From NCBI GenBank assembly GCA_963807085.1, contig CAWEBB010000016.1, positions 1 through 64,000 on the forward strand: a stretch of DNA of 64,000 nt, given 5' to 3'. The position numbers and the translations under genes are program-made. This document shows, in pieces, positions 8,980-17,847 of the stretch (the first letter of the stretch is position 1; every line of letters begins with the position of its first letter). The DNA is from JACKII01 sp963807085 (GTDB lineage: Bacteria; Pseudomonadota; Alphaproteobacteria; Bin95). The notes under the pieces are model-generated. The model did not search any database. It saw only the letters and a list, made by a program, of their open reading frames with translations, and was not told the origin of the DNA.

Positions 8980-10253
8980 GCCTGCTCCAGGTCGGCGATG
9001 ATATCGTCGATATGCTCGATGCCGATCGAAAGGCGCACATAGCCAGCCGAAACGCCGGTCGCTTCCTGCTCTTCCGGCGAAAGCTGGCTGTGGGTCGTGG
9101 TCGCCGGGTGGATCGCCAGCGACCGCGCGTCGCCGATATTGGCGACGTGATAGAACATCTGCAGCTTATCTATGAAGCTGCTGCCGGCCTCGGCGCCACC
9201 CTTCAGGATCATGCCCATCAAAGAGCCGTAGCCGCCCTTCAGATAGGTATCGGCACGGCGCCGCGCTTCGCCGGTCATCAGGCTGGGGAAGATCACCTTT
9301 TCCACGGCCGGGTGGTTCTTCAGGTAATCGGCCACTTTGATCGCATTATCGCAGTGTCGTTCCATCCGGAGGCTTACCGTTTCCAGGCCGTGGATCCCCA
9401 TAAAGGCGTTAAACGGCGCCATCGGCGCGCCCAGGTCCCGCAGCAGCGTCACCCGCGCCTTTATTATGTATGCGACGGGGCCCATTGGCTTGACCGCCTC
9501 GGTCCACACCGCGCCGTGGTAGGAAGGGTCCGGCTCGTTTAGATAAGGCTGGCGTGCCTTGTGCGCTTCCCAGTCAAAGTTGCCGCCATCGACGAGCATG
9601 CCGCCAATGCTGGTGCCGTTGCCGGTAATGTATTTGGTGGTCGAGTACATCACGATGGCTGCACCGTGCTCCAGCGGCTTGCAAATTACCGGGGCCGCGG
9701 TGTTGTCCATAATCAGCGGGATGCCGAGCGGGCGCCCGATGTCTGCGACTTCCTTGATTGGGAAGACTTCCAGCTTCGGATTGGGCAGCGTTTCGGCATA
9801 GAAGGCGCGAGTCTTATCGTCGACGGCGCGCGCAAAGTTCTGCGGGTCGCTCGGATCGACGAACCGGCACTCGATGCCAAAGTCCTTCAGCGTGTTCGCA
9901 AACAGGTTCCAGGTGCCGCCATAGAGGTCGGTCGAGGCGACGATATTGTCGCCGGCATGGGTGATGTTCTGGACCGAAAATGCGCTCGCCGCCTGACCGG
10001 ACCCGACCGAGAGGGCCGCCACGCCGCCCTCGATCGCCGCGATGCGCTTCTCCAGCACATCATTGGTCGGGTTCATGATGCGGGTGTAAATATTCCCCAG
10101 TTCCTTCAGCGCGAACAGATTTGCGGCGTGCTCCGCGCTTTTGAACTGATAGGACGTGGTCTGATACAGCGGCACCGCCACCGCGCCAGTGGCCGGATCG
10201 GAACGATATCCAGCATGTAAGGCAAGCGTTTCGACGTGTTTTGATTCGGTCAT
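8970..10253 (-). CDS. metY: O-acetylhomoserine sulfhydrylase (Cys/Met metabolism PLP enzyme)
   Basis: The 427-residue protein is a gamma-family PLP enzyme closest in pattern to O-acetylhomoserine (thiol)-lyase. It opens with TLALHAGYRSDPATGAVAVP, has YTRIMNPTNDVLEKRIAAIE, the PLP lysine in MYSTTKYITGNGTSIGG, and the C-terminal RLSIGIEHIDDIIADLEQAL block. It makes homocysteine from O-acetylhomoserine and sulfide in the cytoplasm. The ATG at 10253 is preceded by AGGGAGA at good spacing. It is divergently arranged with the dehydrogenase at 10369 across about 115 bp, which should hold both promoters. I looked for a SAM-II riboswitch in the leader and did not recognise one. Confidence 0.92.
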   Translation of the reverse strand: MTESKHVETLALHAGYRSDPATGAVAVPLYQTTSYQFKSAEHAANLFALKELGNIYTRIMNPTNDVLEKRIAAIEGGVAALSVGSGQAASAFSVQNITHAGDNIVASTDLYGGTWNLFANTLKDFGIECRFVDPSDPQNFARAVDDKTRAFYAETLPNPKLEVFPIKEVADIGRPLGIPLIMDNTAAPVICKPLEHGAAIVMYSTTKYITGNGTSIGGMLVDGGNFDWEAHKARQPYLNEPDPSYHGAVWTEAVKPMGPVAYIIKARVTLLRDLGAPMAPFNAFMGIHGLETVSLRMERHCDNAIKVADYLKNHPAVEKVIFPSLMTGEARRRADTYLKGGYGSLMGMILKGGAEAGSSFIDKLQMFYHVANIGDARSLAIHPATTTHSQLSPEEQEATGVSAGYVRLSIGIEHIDDIIADLEQALA

Positions 10254-10368
10254 ACAAAATGTCTCCCTGCGAACGATGTCAGCGATTGGCGTTTGCAAGG
10301 TAAGCACAGAACGATATTCAATGCCCGTGGAAAATCCCACACTCGGCCGGGCTCGTAAGGAAAGCGTT

Positions 10369-11423
10369 ATGAAGATTCTGATCATGGACGGTGATGGCAT
10401 CGGCCCCGAAATCATGGCCGCGACCCGGCAGGCGATGGAGGCGCTGGATGCCCGTTTCGGCCTGGGCCTGAAATTCGAGCCGGTCCCGATCGGGCTGGTA
10501 TCGCTCAAGGCCATCGGCAGCACCATGCCGCCCGACGTGCTGGCGCGCTGCCGGGCAGCCGACGGCGTGATAATGGGTCCGACCGACACGGCCGTCTATC
10601 CGCCGGAGGCAGAAGGCGGCATCGGTCCCTCCAAGATGCTGCGCGCCGAGCTCCAACTTTATGCAAATATCCGGCCGTCCAAGGGAATTCCCGGTTCGTT
10701 TGCACCGGACATGGACCTGGTAGTCGTACGGGAAAACACCGAAGGCTTTTACGCCGACCGCAATATGTTCCAGGGTTCGGGCGAGTTCATGCCGACCGCC
10801 GATGTGGCGCTGTCCATGCGCAAGATCACGCGCGACGGCTCCACGCGCATCGCCCGTGCCGCCTTCGAACTGGCGAGCCGGCGCCGCAAATACGTCACCG
10901 CCGTGCACAAAGGCAACGTCCTGAAGATGACGGACGGGCTGTTTCTGGAATGTGTGGCGCGGTCGCCAGGGAATTCCCCGACGTGCGGTGGGACGACGAG
11001 CATATCGACGCCATGACCAGCCATCTGGTGCGCACGCCCGACCGGTTCGATGTGGTGCTCTCGACCAACATGTATGGTGATATCCTCTCGAACCTGGCGG
11101 CGGAATTATCCGGCGGGCTGGGACTGGCGGGCTCGCTTAACCGGGGTGACGGCATCGCTATCGCCCAGGCGAGCCATGGCTCTGCGCCCGATATCGCGGG
11201 CAAAGGCATCGCCAACCCGGCGGCGCTGATGCGCTCGGCCGCCATGCTGCTTGCCTGGCGGGCGGAGCAGGACGCGAACAACGCCCTGGCGGCGGCGGCC
11301 AAGACACTGGAGGACGGCCTGGACGCAATGCTGGCAAAGCCGGAAGCCTGCACCACCGATCTGGGCGGACAGCTCGGCACCGACGCATTTGGCGAGGCGC
11401 TGGTGGAGCGGCTTACTGGCTGA
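10369..11423 (+). CDS. Isocitrate/isopropylmalate dehydrogenase family protein (one frameshift)
   Basis: The protein of about 351 residues belongs to the beta-decarboxylating dehydrogenase family. It starts MKILIMDGDGIGPEIMAA, has VVRENTEGFYADRNM, YVTAVHKGNVLKMTDGLF and the family signature NMYGDILSNLAAELSGGLG with SHGSAPDIAGKGIANP. A frame change near 10958 separates LFLECV from AREFPDVRWDDEHIDAM and looks like one missing base. AAGGAA lies seven bases before the chosen ATG. The substrate is unclear: it lacks enough features to call leuB or icd, and tartrate- or homoisocitrate-type substrates are possible. Its position near otnCK hints at sugar-acid oxidation, but it is divergent from metY and not in their operon. 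Confidence 0.82.
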
Positions 11424-11438
11424 AGCGCGAGAGCGCTT
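11423..11438 (+). terminator. Short hairpin after the dehydrogenase gene
   Basis: AAGCGC and GCGCTT pair around a GAGA tetraloop directly after the stop codon. Only a short T run follows, so a weak intrinsic terminator is possible but not certain. Confidence 0.3.
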
Positions 11439-11533
11439 TAGCAGTCGGCAGCGGCGATGGGCAGGGTCTGGTTGAAGTGCCGGGGCTGAGCTAAGCTGGA
11501 TTCAAACCTTTCCATTTTAGCGAGTACCCATTC

Positions 11534-11857
11534 ATGACCAGCTATGAAATTCAAAACCGGGAGACCGTGGCCGAAGTGCCCGGCCTGCGCGTGCGCATCC
11601 TGACACTGGCCGAGGGACAACACGTCCCCTGGCACTATCACTCGCAGATCACCGACACCTTCTTTTGCATGCAGGGCCCCCTGCATGTGCAGACTCGGGC
11701 GCCGCGGGGCGACTATGTGCTTCAGGCGGGCGAAACCTGCGCCGTGCCGCCAAACACCGCGCACTATGTTTCCGGTGTGGAGCACAAGCCGGCCAAATTC
11801 ATGATCGTGCAAGGCGAAGGCACCTATGACTACATCGCCGTCGGCGGAGAACACTAA
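11534..11857 (+). CDS. Cupin domain protein
   Basis: The 107-residue protein is a single-domain cupin. The metal motif 1 is visible as HVPWHYHSQITDTFFCMQG (two His, then Glu replaced by a Thr/Asp stretch) and motif 2 as PPNTAHYVSG. Its size fits a small conserved barrel fold that binds a metal and a small carboxylate or acts as a sensor. The stop is four bases before the NUDIX gene start, so the two are very probably co-transcribed. No enzymatic activity can be assigned. Confidence 0.8.
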   Translation: MTSYEIQNRETVAEVPGLRVRILTLAEGQHVPWHYHSQITDTFFCMQGPLHVQTRAPRGDYVLQAGETCAVPPNTAHYVSGVEHKPAKFMIVQGEGTYDYIAVGGEH

Positions 11858-11861
11858 ATCG

Positions 11862-12602
11862 ATGAATGCACCGACACCGTTCGCGGACACGAAGGCCGAA
11901 CCGAAGCGCGCGCTCGTGCCGCGTGACGCCGCCACCCTGATCGTCGTGGACCGCTCTTCCGATGGGGATGCAAAGCGGGAGCCGCGCATCCTGATGGGCC
12001 ATCGCTCCGGCCGGCACGTGTTCATGCCGAACACATTCGTGTTTCCGGGCGGGCGGGTCGATCCCGAAGACGTCGGCATTCCCACGCACGGCGACCTGCG
12101 TGAGCCCGTGATGCAGCGCTTGCAGCGCAAGGCGTCTGCCCGCAAGGCGCGCGCGCTGGCCTGCGCCGCCATCCGGGAGACATTCGAGGAAACCGGCCTG
12201 ATCGTCGGCGCACCGCACCGGGGCAGTTTTCCCCGGGACAAGATTTCCGCGGACTGGATACCATTCTTCGAGACGGGCATGGCCCCGCGCCTCGACTGCC
12301 TGGACTATGTCGCGCGGGCGGTGACCCCTCCCAACAATGTGCGGCGGTTCAATGCCCGCTTCTTCATTGTCGACAGCCGCAATACCAGTGGCAAGTTGGG
12401 CGGGTCCGGCGAACTGGTGGACCTGCAATGGATTCCCATCGCCGATGCGCTCGCGATGCCGAACACGCCGGAGCCGACCAGCATCGCGTTGAACGAAGTC
12501 CACCGGCTGCTGGCCGAAAGCGATCCCTGGAACCTGCACAGTGGTCACCCGGTACCAGTATACCTGGCTCGCTACGGCAGAGACGTATTGGAATACGACT
12601 GA
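11862..12602 (+). CDS. NUDIX hydrolase
   Basis: The 246-residue protein carries a NUDIX box in a lengthened form: the FPGGRVDPED strand-loop is followed by an insertion and then CAAIRETFEETGLIVG, which supplies the REXXEE-type metal-binding helix. It resembles the long NUDIX proteins of Alphaproteobacteria that hydrolyse nucleoside diphosphate derivatives or CoA-type substrates; the exact substrate is unknown. The ATG at 11862 lies four bases after the cupin stop, and the reading frame upstream overlaps the cupin gene, so this start is preferred. It converges with the DUF2155 gene. Confidence 0.85.
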   Translation: MNAPTPFADTKAEPKRALVPRDAATLIVVDRSSDGDAKREPRILMGHRSGRHVFMPNTFVFPGGRVDPEDVGIPTHGDLREPVMQRLQRKASARKARALACAAIRETFEETGLIVGAPHRGSFPRDKISADWIPFFETGMAPRLDCLDYVARAVTPPNNVRRFNARFFIVDSRNTSGKLGGSGELVDLQWIPIADALAMPNTPEPTSIALNEVHRLLAESDPWNLHSGHPVPVYLARYGRDVLEYD

Positions 12603-12647
12603 GCCGACCAGGAGCCGCCTCCAAGGTCCTGAAGCTGCCCCTGCCCG

Positions 12648-13187
12648 TTACCGCGGAGGTTTCTGATATGGTACGGGCGGCGAGGAAAGCGGCCGGTCCG
12701 GCTGCGAACCTTCGTCCTCGCTCATGTCCTCGACGCCGCCGGTGCGGGCCAATGCCTCGTCGGCGGCGGCTTCCGCGGCCGTCATGCACCCCGCCACCCA
12801 GATGTCGTAAAGCGGGTGCTCCATGGCCGAAAGCGACGGACTGGAGGCGAACATCCAGCCGCGGAAAACGGCCACGGCCTGCTCATCAGCACCGGCATCG
12901 ACGATCTCCATGAACGCGGCGGCTTCGGGCGGCTCTTCCGGCGGCCGCTTGCGGCAGGCCAGGACGTTGATCGTCAGCCTGCCGAAACGCGCCTCGCCGC
13001 CGACCGGAACCCAAATCTGGCTCACCCGGGCGGCGATTTTGTTCAGGGCATGCAGCGCCGCATATTCCTGATCGATGAAAGTCGGCTGCCTGACATGCCG
13101 CGGATCCTGTTGGGCGAAACCCGGGCTGGGTCCGGCCAAACACACTGCCGCAACGGCGAGCCCGAGCGCTGAACGAAGTGTGCGCAT
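12648..13187 (-). CDS. DUF2155 domain protein, exported
   Basis: The 179-residue protein starts with a Sec signal peptide (MRTLRSALGLAVAAVCLAGP, cleavage likely after GFA). The conserved DUF2155 core is recognisable: a region with ALNKIAARVSQIWVPVGGEA, a Cys in INVLACRKRPPEE and the block VFRGWMFASSPSLSAMEHPLYDIWVAGC. The function is unknown. It follows mlaD by seven bases and ends the NDUFA12 - mlaD - DUF2155 run that is conserved in Alphaproteobacteria, suggesting an envelope role linked to lipid transport. The C-terminal tail is acidic and proline-rich. Confidence 0.85.
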   Translation of the reverse strand: MRTLRSALGLAVAAVCLAGPSPGFAQQDPRHVRQPTFIDQEYAALHALNKIAARVSQIWVPVGGEARFGRLTINVLACRKRPPEEPPEAAAFMEIVDAGADEQAVAVFRGWMFASSPSLSAMEHPLYDIWVAGCMTAAEAAADEALARTGGVEDMSEDEGSQPDRPLSSPPVPYQKPPR

Positions 13188-13194
13188 TCAGCCG

Positions 13195-13650
13195 CTACTT
13201 GTCTTGTCCGCCAGAGAAAATCGCCTGCCCGATCAGATCTTCGAGCACCACGGCGGGCTGAGTGTATTGCAGCTCGCCACCGTCCTTCAGCATGGCCTCG
13301 TCCGCACCCGGGGAGATGGCCAGATAGCGGCCCCCCAGCAGGCTTTCGCTTTTGACGGCGACGGCGCTGTCTTCCGGGATTTCGGTCCCGGAACCGATCC
13401 GCATCTGCACCAGCGCCAAATAGGTCTTTTGATCGAGGCTCAGGCTGGTCACCTCTCCCACCTTGATGCCGCTGATCCGCACCGCGGCCCCCACCGGAAC
13501 ACCGGCAATGCCGGTGAACTTGGCCGATACCTCATAGCCATTGCCGCCGGAACCGCCTTTGCCGCCACCCTGATAGCTGAACACCAGGAACCATATGGCG
13601 ACCGCCAACACGGCGGCACCGACGATGCTTTCGATCCAGTTGCGTGACAT
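13195..13650 (-). CDS. mlaD: Outer membrane lipid asymmetry MCE protein MlaD
   Basis: The 151-residue protein has one N-terminal transmembrane helix (about residues 9-26) followed by a glycine-rich linker and a single MCE domain: YEVSAKFTGIAGVPVGAAVR, ISGIKVGEVTSLSLD and ESLLGGRYLAISPG. MlaD is the hexameric substrate-binding ring of the Mla phospholipid transporter on the periplasmic face of the inner membrane. The length fits. The permease and ATPase genes are not in this window, which is usual for the alphaproteobacterial arrangement where mlaD sits beside the NDUFA12 gene. Confidence 0.9.
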   Translation of the reverse strand: MSRNWIESIVGAAVLAVAIWFLVFSYQGGGKGGSGGNGYEVSAKFTGIAGVPVGAAVRISGIKVGEVTSLSLDQKTYLALVQMRIGSGTEIPEDSAVAVKSESLLGGRYLAISPGADEAMLKDGGELQYTQPAVVLEDLIGQAIFSGGQDK

Positions 13651-13671
13651 GTTGATTTGCCTGCCGATCCG

Positions 13672-14031
13672 CTAGTCGCCCGGCGACCAGGCTTCGTAGT
13701 CGCCGCTGGCGGAGGGCCGTCGGCCGCCACTCAAATCATGCCCAGGCGGACGATAGGCTTGGGGTGTGCCCGTCAAGTTCGGCTTGTGCGGTTTCTGCCA
13801 AGCATAGCGGCGGTCGCCCGATTTGGGCAGGTCGTCGGTATAGCGATGCAACCAAGCGTGCCATTCCGGGGGCACTAACGAGGCCTCCACCATTTTCGCA
13901 TAAATCACCCAGCGCTTTTCGCGCTTGGGATTGCGTGGCTTTTTCTCCCGGTAGTACTTGTTGCCGGCATCGTCTTCGCCGACAAGGTCGCCGAAGCGCC
14001 AGGTATAGAGCTTGGTGCCGATTGATGTCAT
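13672..14031 (-). CDS. NDUFA12-family complex I accessory subunit
   Basis: The 119-residue protein is a member of the NADH:ubiquinone oxidoreductase 17.2 kDa subunit family: LYTWRFGDLVGEDDAGNKYY, the Arg/Lys-rich RWVIYAKMVEASLVPPEWHA and the WLHRYTDD motif are diagnostic. It is an accessory subunit of respiratory complex I found in mitochondria and Alphaproteobacteria, which supports the taxonomic placement. It lies upstream of mlaD with a 21-base gap, same strand. The 14032-14199 stretch before it carries no gene and should hold its promoter. Confidence 0.93.
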   Translation of the reverse strand: MTSIGTKLYTWRFGDLVGEDDAGNKYYREKKPRNPKREKRWVIYAKMVEASLVPPEWHAWLHRYTDDLPKSGDRRYAWQKPHKPNLTGTPQAYRPPGHDLSGGRRPSASGDYEAWSPGD

Positions 14032-14199
14032 GGAGACGCACTGCCAAGGGCTGATGTCCGATGGCGCTCTTTATAGGCGGACGCTACCGGCCCGTCCAGC
14101 CGAGTGGCGGCGCGCTGCCGCGGCATGGAGCGGCAGGCGCGCGCGCCCGACGCCCGTGCCGAATTACTCCCAACGACCATCCTGGCAATCACTCGGACC

Positions 14200-15316
14200 C
14201 TACAACCGCGCCTTGATCTTCGCAGCGATCTCGCGGAACGCCTCGGCCTCTGGGCTTTTCGGCTTGGCGACGACGATGGGGCTGCCCGCGTCACTCTGTT
14301 CGCGAATCGGCAGGGAGAGCGGCACCGCGCCAAGGAACTCCGTGCCGCTGGCCTTCGCCTCGGCCTCCGCGCCGCCATGGCCGAAGATATGCGCCTCGTG
14401 CCCGCAATTCGGGCAGATATACATGCTCATGTTCTCGACGATGCCGAACACCGGCACATTGACCTTCTCGAACATGGCGAGGCCGCGGCGGGCGTCCAGC
14501 AGGGCAATATCCTGCGGCGTCGAGACGATCACGGCGCCCGCCAGCTTCACCCGCTGGGCGATGGTGAGCTGCAGCGTCGCCTGTACCCGGCGGCAGGTCG
14601 AGCACCAGCACGTCCAGCTTGCCCCACTCCACCTGGAACAGCATCTGCTGCACGGCGCTCATCACCATGGGGCCGCGCCAGATCATGGCTGTGCGCTGGT
14701 CCACCATGAAGCCCATAGACATCAGCTTGATGCCGTGCGCCTCCAACGGGATCAGGGTCTTGCCGTCCTTGCTGTCGGGCTTGCGGTCAACGCCCAGCAT
14801 CAGCGGCACCGAGGGACCGTAAATATCGGCATCCATCAGCCCGACCTTCAGGCCGTCTTGCGCCAACGCCACCGCCAGGTTGGCCGCGACCGTGGATTTG
14901 CCGACGCCGCCCTTGCCGGAGGCGACGGCGATGACGGCGTCGATCCCTGCCATCGGCTGCGGGTTCATGGGGCCGCCCGCCTGCGGCCCGCCTGCAGGGC
15001 GCGTGCTCGCGGGTCCGCCGCGGGGTCCGCCACCGGGACCACCACGCTGGCTCGCGGTCGGTGGAGGCGGTGGCGCCGATTGACCCGCTTCGGCGGCCGC
15101 GGTCAGCACGACCGTCGCTGATATCACGCCTGAAAGCCCGCGCAATGCCTCTTCCGCCGCCTTGCGCATCGGCTCCATTTGCTTTGCCGCCGCCGGGTCG
15201 ATCGCCAGGGCGACCTGCACATGACCGTCCTTTGCCGCGATGCCGTCGATGTGGCCGGCGGCTTCCGGTACGGCATCTAGGGCGGCGCGAACTTGCTGTT
15301 CGGACGGACCGGGCAT
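14200..15316 (-). CDS. mrp: Mrp/NBP35-family Fe-S cluster carrier ATPase (one frameshift)
   Basis: The product of about 371 residues has an N-terminal DUF59 domain, a Gly/Pro-rich linker (about residues 80-115), then a deviant Walker A P-loop ASGKGGVGKST, MDADIYGPS and DLPPGTGD, and the CXXC motif in YICPNCGHEAHIFG. It loads and transfers Fe-S clusters. One extra base near 14574 breaks the frame just after PPGTGD; dropping it gives GDVQLTIAQRVKLAG, exactly the family consensus, so an error is likely. I start at the ATG at 15316, with GGAG eight bases upstream. It is divergent from hflK. Confidence 0.9.
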
Positions 15317-15370
15317 GGGCAAAACTCCAAGAGGCACAGGTGGGAGCGCAGGTGGATTGCAGCACTTCGG

Positions 15371-15400
15371 TTGTGTCGACAGCGGCGCCTGTCATATATG
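15371..15400 (+). promoter_or_regulatory. Possible sigma-70-type promoter for hflKC
   Basis: TTGTGT at 15371-15376 and TATATG at 15395-15400 are separated by 18 bases and lie about 65 bases before the hflK start in the divergent mrp-hflK region. The boxes are imperfect and I cannot exclude chance. Confidence 0.3.
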
Positions 15401-15464
15401 AACCCTCCACTGTCGATGGAAGGCCAGCTTCCAACGGGTCACGGCAAGAAGGTTAATGGTACGG

Positions 15465-16620
15465 ATGAGCAATCAGAATGGCGGAGGTCCCTGGGGCGGC
15501 GGCGGCGGCCGAGGCGGCGGTCCGTGGGGCGGCGGCGGCGGCCCCTGGGGGCCATCCGGCGGCGGTAATCGCGGTGGCGGCGGTGGCGGTGGAATGACCT
15601 CAACCCCCGATCTGGAAGAGGCGATCCGCAAGGGCCAGGATGCGCTGCGCCGCATAATGCCCGGCGGCGTGGGCGGCGGGCGCGGCATCGCCATCATCAT
15701 CGCGATTATCATCGCGCTCGTGGATCGCCAGCGGCTTCTATCGCGTGCTGCCGGACGAGCAGGGCGTGGTCACGCGCTTCGGCGCCTATGTCGCGACCAC
15801 GGATGCCGGTTTGCACTGGCACATGCCCTGGCCGATCGAAGAGGTGACACGGCCAAAGGTTACGCGCGTCAACCGGCTGGAGATCGGCTTCAGGTCGGCG
15901 GGCGACACCGGCCGCTCCGGACGTCTCGCGGCAGATCCCCGAAGAATTGCTGATGCTGACGGGCGACGAAAACATCGTCGACATCAACTTTACCATTTTC
16001 TGGGTGATCAAGCGACGCCGGCAAGTACCTTTTCAACGTGCGCGATCCTGATGCGACCGTCAAAGCGGCCGCGGAAAGCGTGATGCGCGAGATCGTCGGC
16101 CAAACGCCGATCGCGGAAGCGCTGGCGGAAGGGCGTGCGCAAATCGAAGCCCGGGCGCAAGACCGATCTGCAGGCGATTCTCGACAGTTACAAAGCCGGA
16201 ATTCTGATCACGCAGGCACAGTTGCAGAAAGTCGATCCGCCGAACCAGGTGGTGGATGCCTTCCGCGACGTGCAGCGCGCGCGTGCCGACCAGGAGCGCC
16301 TGCGGAACGAGGCGGAAGCCTATCGCAACGACATCATCCCGCGCGCCCGCGGTGAAGCCGAACAGATCATCCAGGAAGCCGAAGCCTACAAGCAGGAAGT
16401 GGTCGCGCGCTCGACCGGTGACGCGGAACGGTTCGACGATATTTACGAGTCATACCGCAGCGCCAAAGACGTGACCCTGCGCCGGATCTATCTGGAAACA
16501 ATGGAGGAGGTGCTGGGCAACGCCAACAAGCTGATTATCGATCAAAAGGCCTCCGGTTCTGGTGTGCTGCCCTATCTGCCGCTGCCGGAACTTCAGAAAC
16601 GTTCGGAAGGCGGCCAATAG
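15465..16620 (+). CDS. hflK: FtsH protease regulator HflK (four frameshifts)
   Basis: This is HflK, which with HflC forms a membrane complex that modulates FtsH. The protein has a very glycine-rich cytoplasmic N-terminus with repeated GGGPWGG units, a membrane helix (RGIAIIIAIIIAL) and an SPFH/band 7 domain (LPDEQGVVTRFGAY, ADQERLRNEAEAYRNDIIPR, ARSTGDAERFDDIY). Four breaks, near 15720, 15922, 16013 and 16158, are each repaired by removing one G or C; the restored protein is about 383 residues, a normal length. The ATG at 15456 is an alternative start. It is followed by hflC after 21 bases. Confidence 0.88.
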
Positions 16621-16641
16621 GCCGGGCGCAGGAGAGAATTC

Positions 16642-17650
16642 ATGAACCGTACCGTCCTCATCGTCGCCGGCATCCTGGTCATCGTGCTGGGTATCCTGGT
16701 CAGCAGCGCCGCTTTTGTCGTGCACCAGACTGAACAGGCAATCGTCTCTGCAGTTCGGCGATCCCAAACGGGTTATCCAGAGAGCCAGGGCTGCATTTTA
16801 AGCTGCCGTTCGTCCAGAACGTGGCGTTATTTCGACAACCGTATTCTGGATATCGCGCCACCGCAGGAAGAAATCATCGCGGCCGACCAGAAACGACTGG
16901 TGGTCGATAGTTTCATCCGTTACCGGATTTCCGATCCGCTGGAGTTCTATAAGGCCGTCGGCTCCGAAAGTCGCGGCACGGGGCCGGTTGGCAGGTATCG
17001 TCAGCGCATCTCTCCGTAGAACCGTGGGTAACGTGCCGCTCGCCGCCGTGCTTTCCAGCGAACGCGCGGATCTGATGCAAAAAATTCGTGCCGACACCAA
17101 CGAGGCCGCAGAAAAGCTCGGCCTGAACGTGGTCGACTTCCGCATCCGCCGCGCCGATCTGCCTCAAGCCAACGCGGAAGCGATCTACCAGCGGATGCAG
17201 AGTGAGCGCGAGCGTGAAGCCAAGGAATTCCGCGCCCAGGGTGCAGAAGTCGCCCAACGTATCCGCGCCCGCGCCGAGCGTGAGCGCACGGTGCTGATCG
17301 CTGCAGTCACAGCGGCAGTCCCAGGCACTGCGTGGTGCAAGGCGATGCGGAAGCGATCCGCATCTACGCCGATGCATTCGGCAAGGATCCTGAGTTCTTC
17401 GCCTTCTACCGCTCGATGGAGGCTTACAGAAAGGCGCTGAAAGCGGACGGTACCACCATGGTGCTGAGCCCGACCTCCGATTTCTTCCAATATTTCGGCA
17501 ACCAATCCGGTTCGCGCTCCGCGAACGAAGCCTCGGCTCCGTTGGGATCAAGGTTCGGCTGTACCGGCCGGGACGACACTTCGGCTTCGTCAGGACAAAG
17601 GTTCGGCTGCGCCAGCCGGAAGCGAAACTTCGGCTCCACCGGCACAATAA
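16642..17650 (+). CDS. hflC: FtsH protease regulator HflC (at least six frameshifts)
   Basis: HflC is recognised from its N-terminal membrane anchor (LIVAGILVIVLGILVSSAAF), then QFGDPKRVIQ, FDNRILDIAPPQEEIIAADQ, RLVVDSFIRYRISDPLEFY, the RADLPQANAEAIYQRMQSER helix and FFAFYRSMEAYRKAL near the end. Breaks near 16747, 16787, 16827, 16984, 17302 and 17338 are each repaired by deleting a single base. The Ala/Pro/Ser-rich tail holds more breaks and seems to end at the TAA at 17648. AGGAGAG precedes the start. The density of breaks is the highest in the window; functional constraint on the rest of the sequence argues for data errors. Confidence 0.85.
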
Positions 17651-17672
17651 ACTTCGGCTCCGCCGGCACAAT
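17625..17672. repeat. 24-bp tandem repeat spanning the hflC stop
   Basis: Two copies of a 24-base unit (17625-17648 and 17649-17672) differ by one base. Each encodes the tail end of HflC including a stop triplet, so the stop codon region has been duplicated. Confidence 0.7.
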
Positions 17673-17847
17673 AACGTCGATCCGTTCGCGGAATGCCGGC
17701 CGGTCGTCATGCGCCCGTCACCGCAATGTGACCAGCGCCATGCGTGGGGCGCATCGCTTGAATCCCGGGACTGCGCGCCATATTTGCATGCAGCCGGGAT
17801 TTATTGGGCGCGCCTCTGTGCGCCGAAGTTTGAGGAGACATACAAAG

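Noticed and set aside
10254..10368. SAM-type riboswitch before metY
   Set aside because: I could not find the conserved SAM-I or SAM-II core in the leader; only a good ribosome-binding site is visible.
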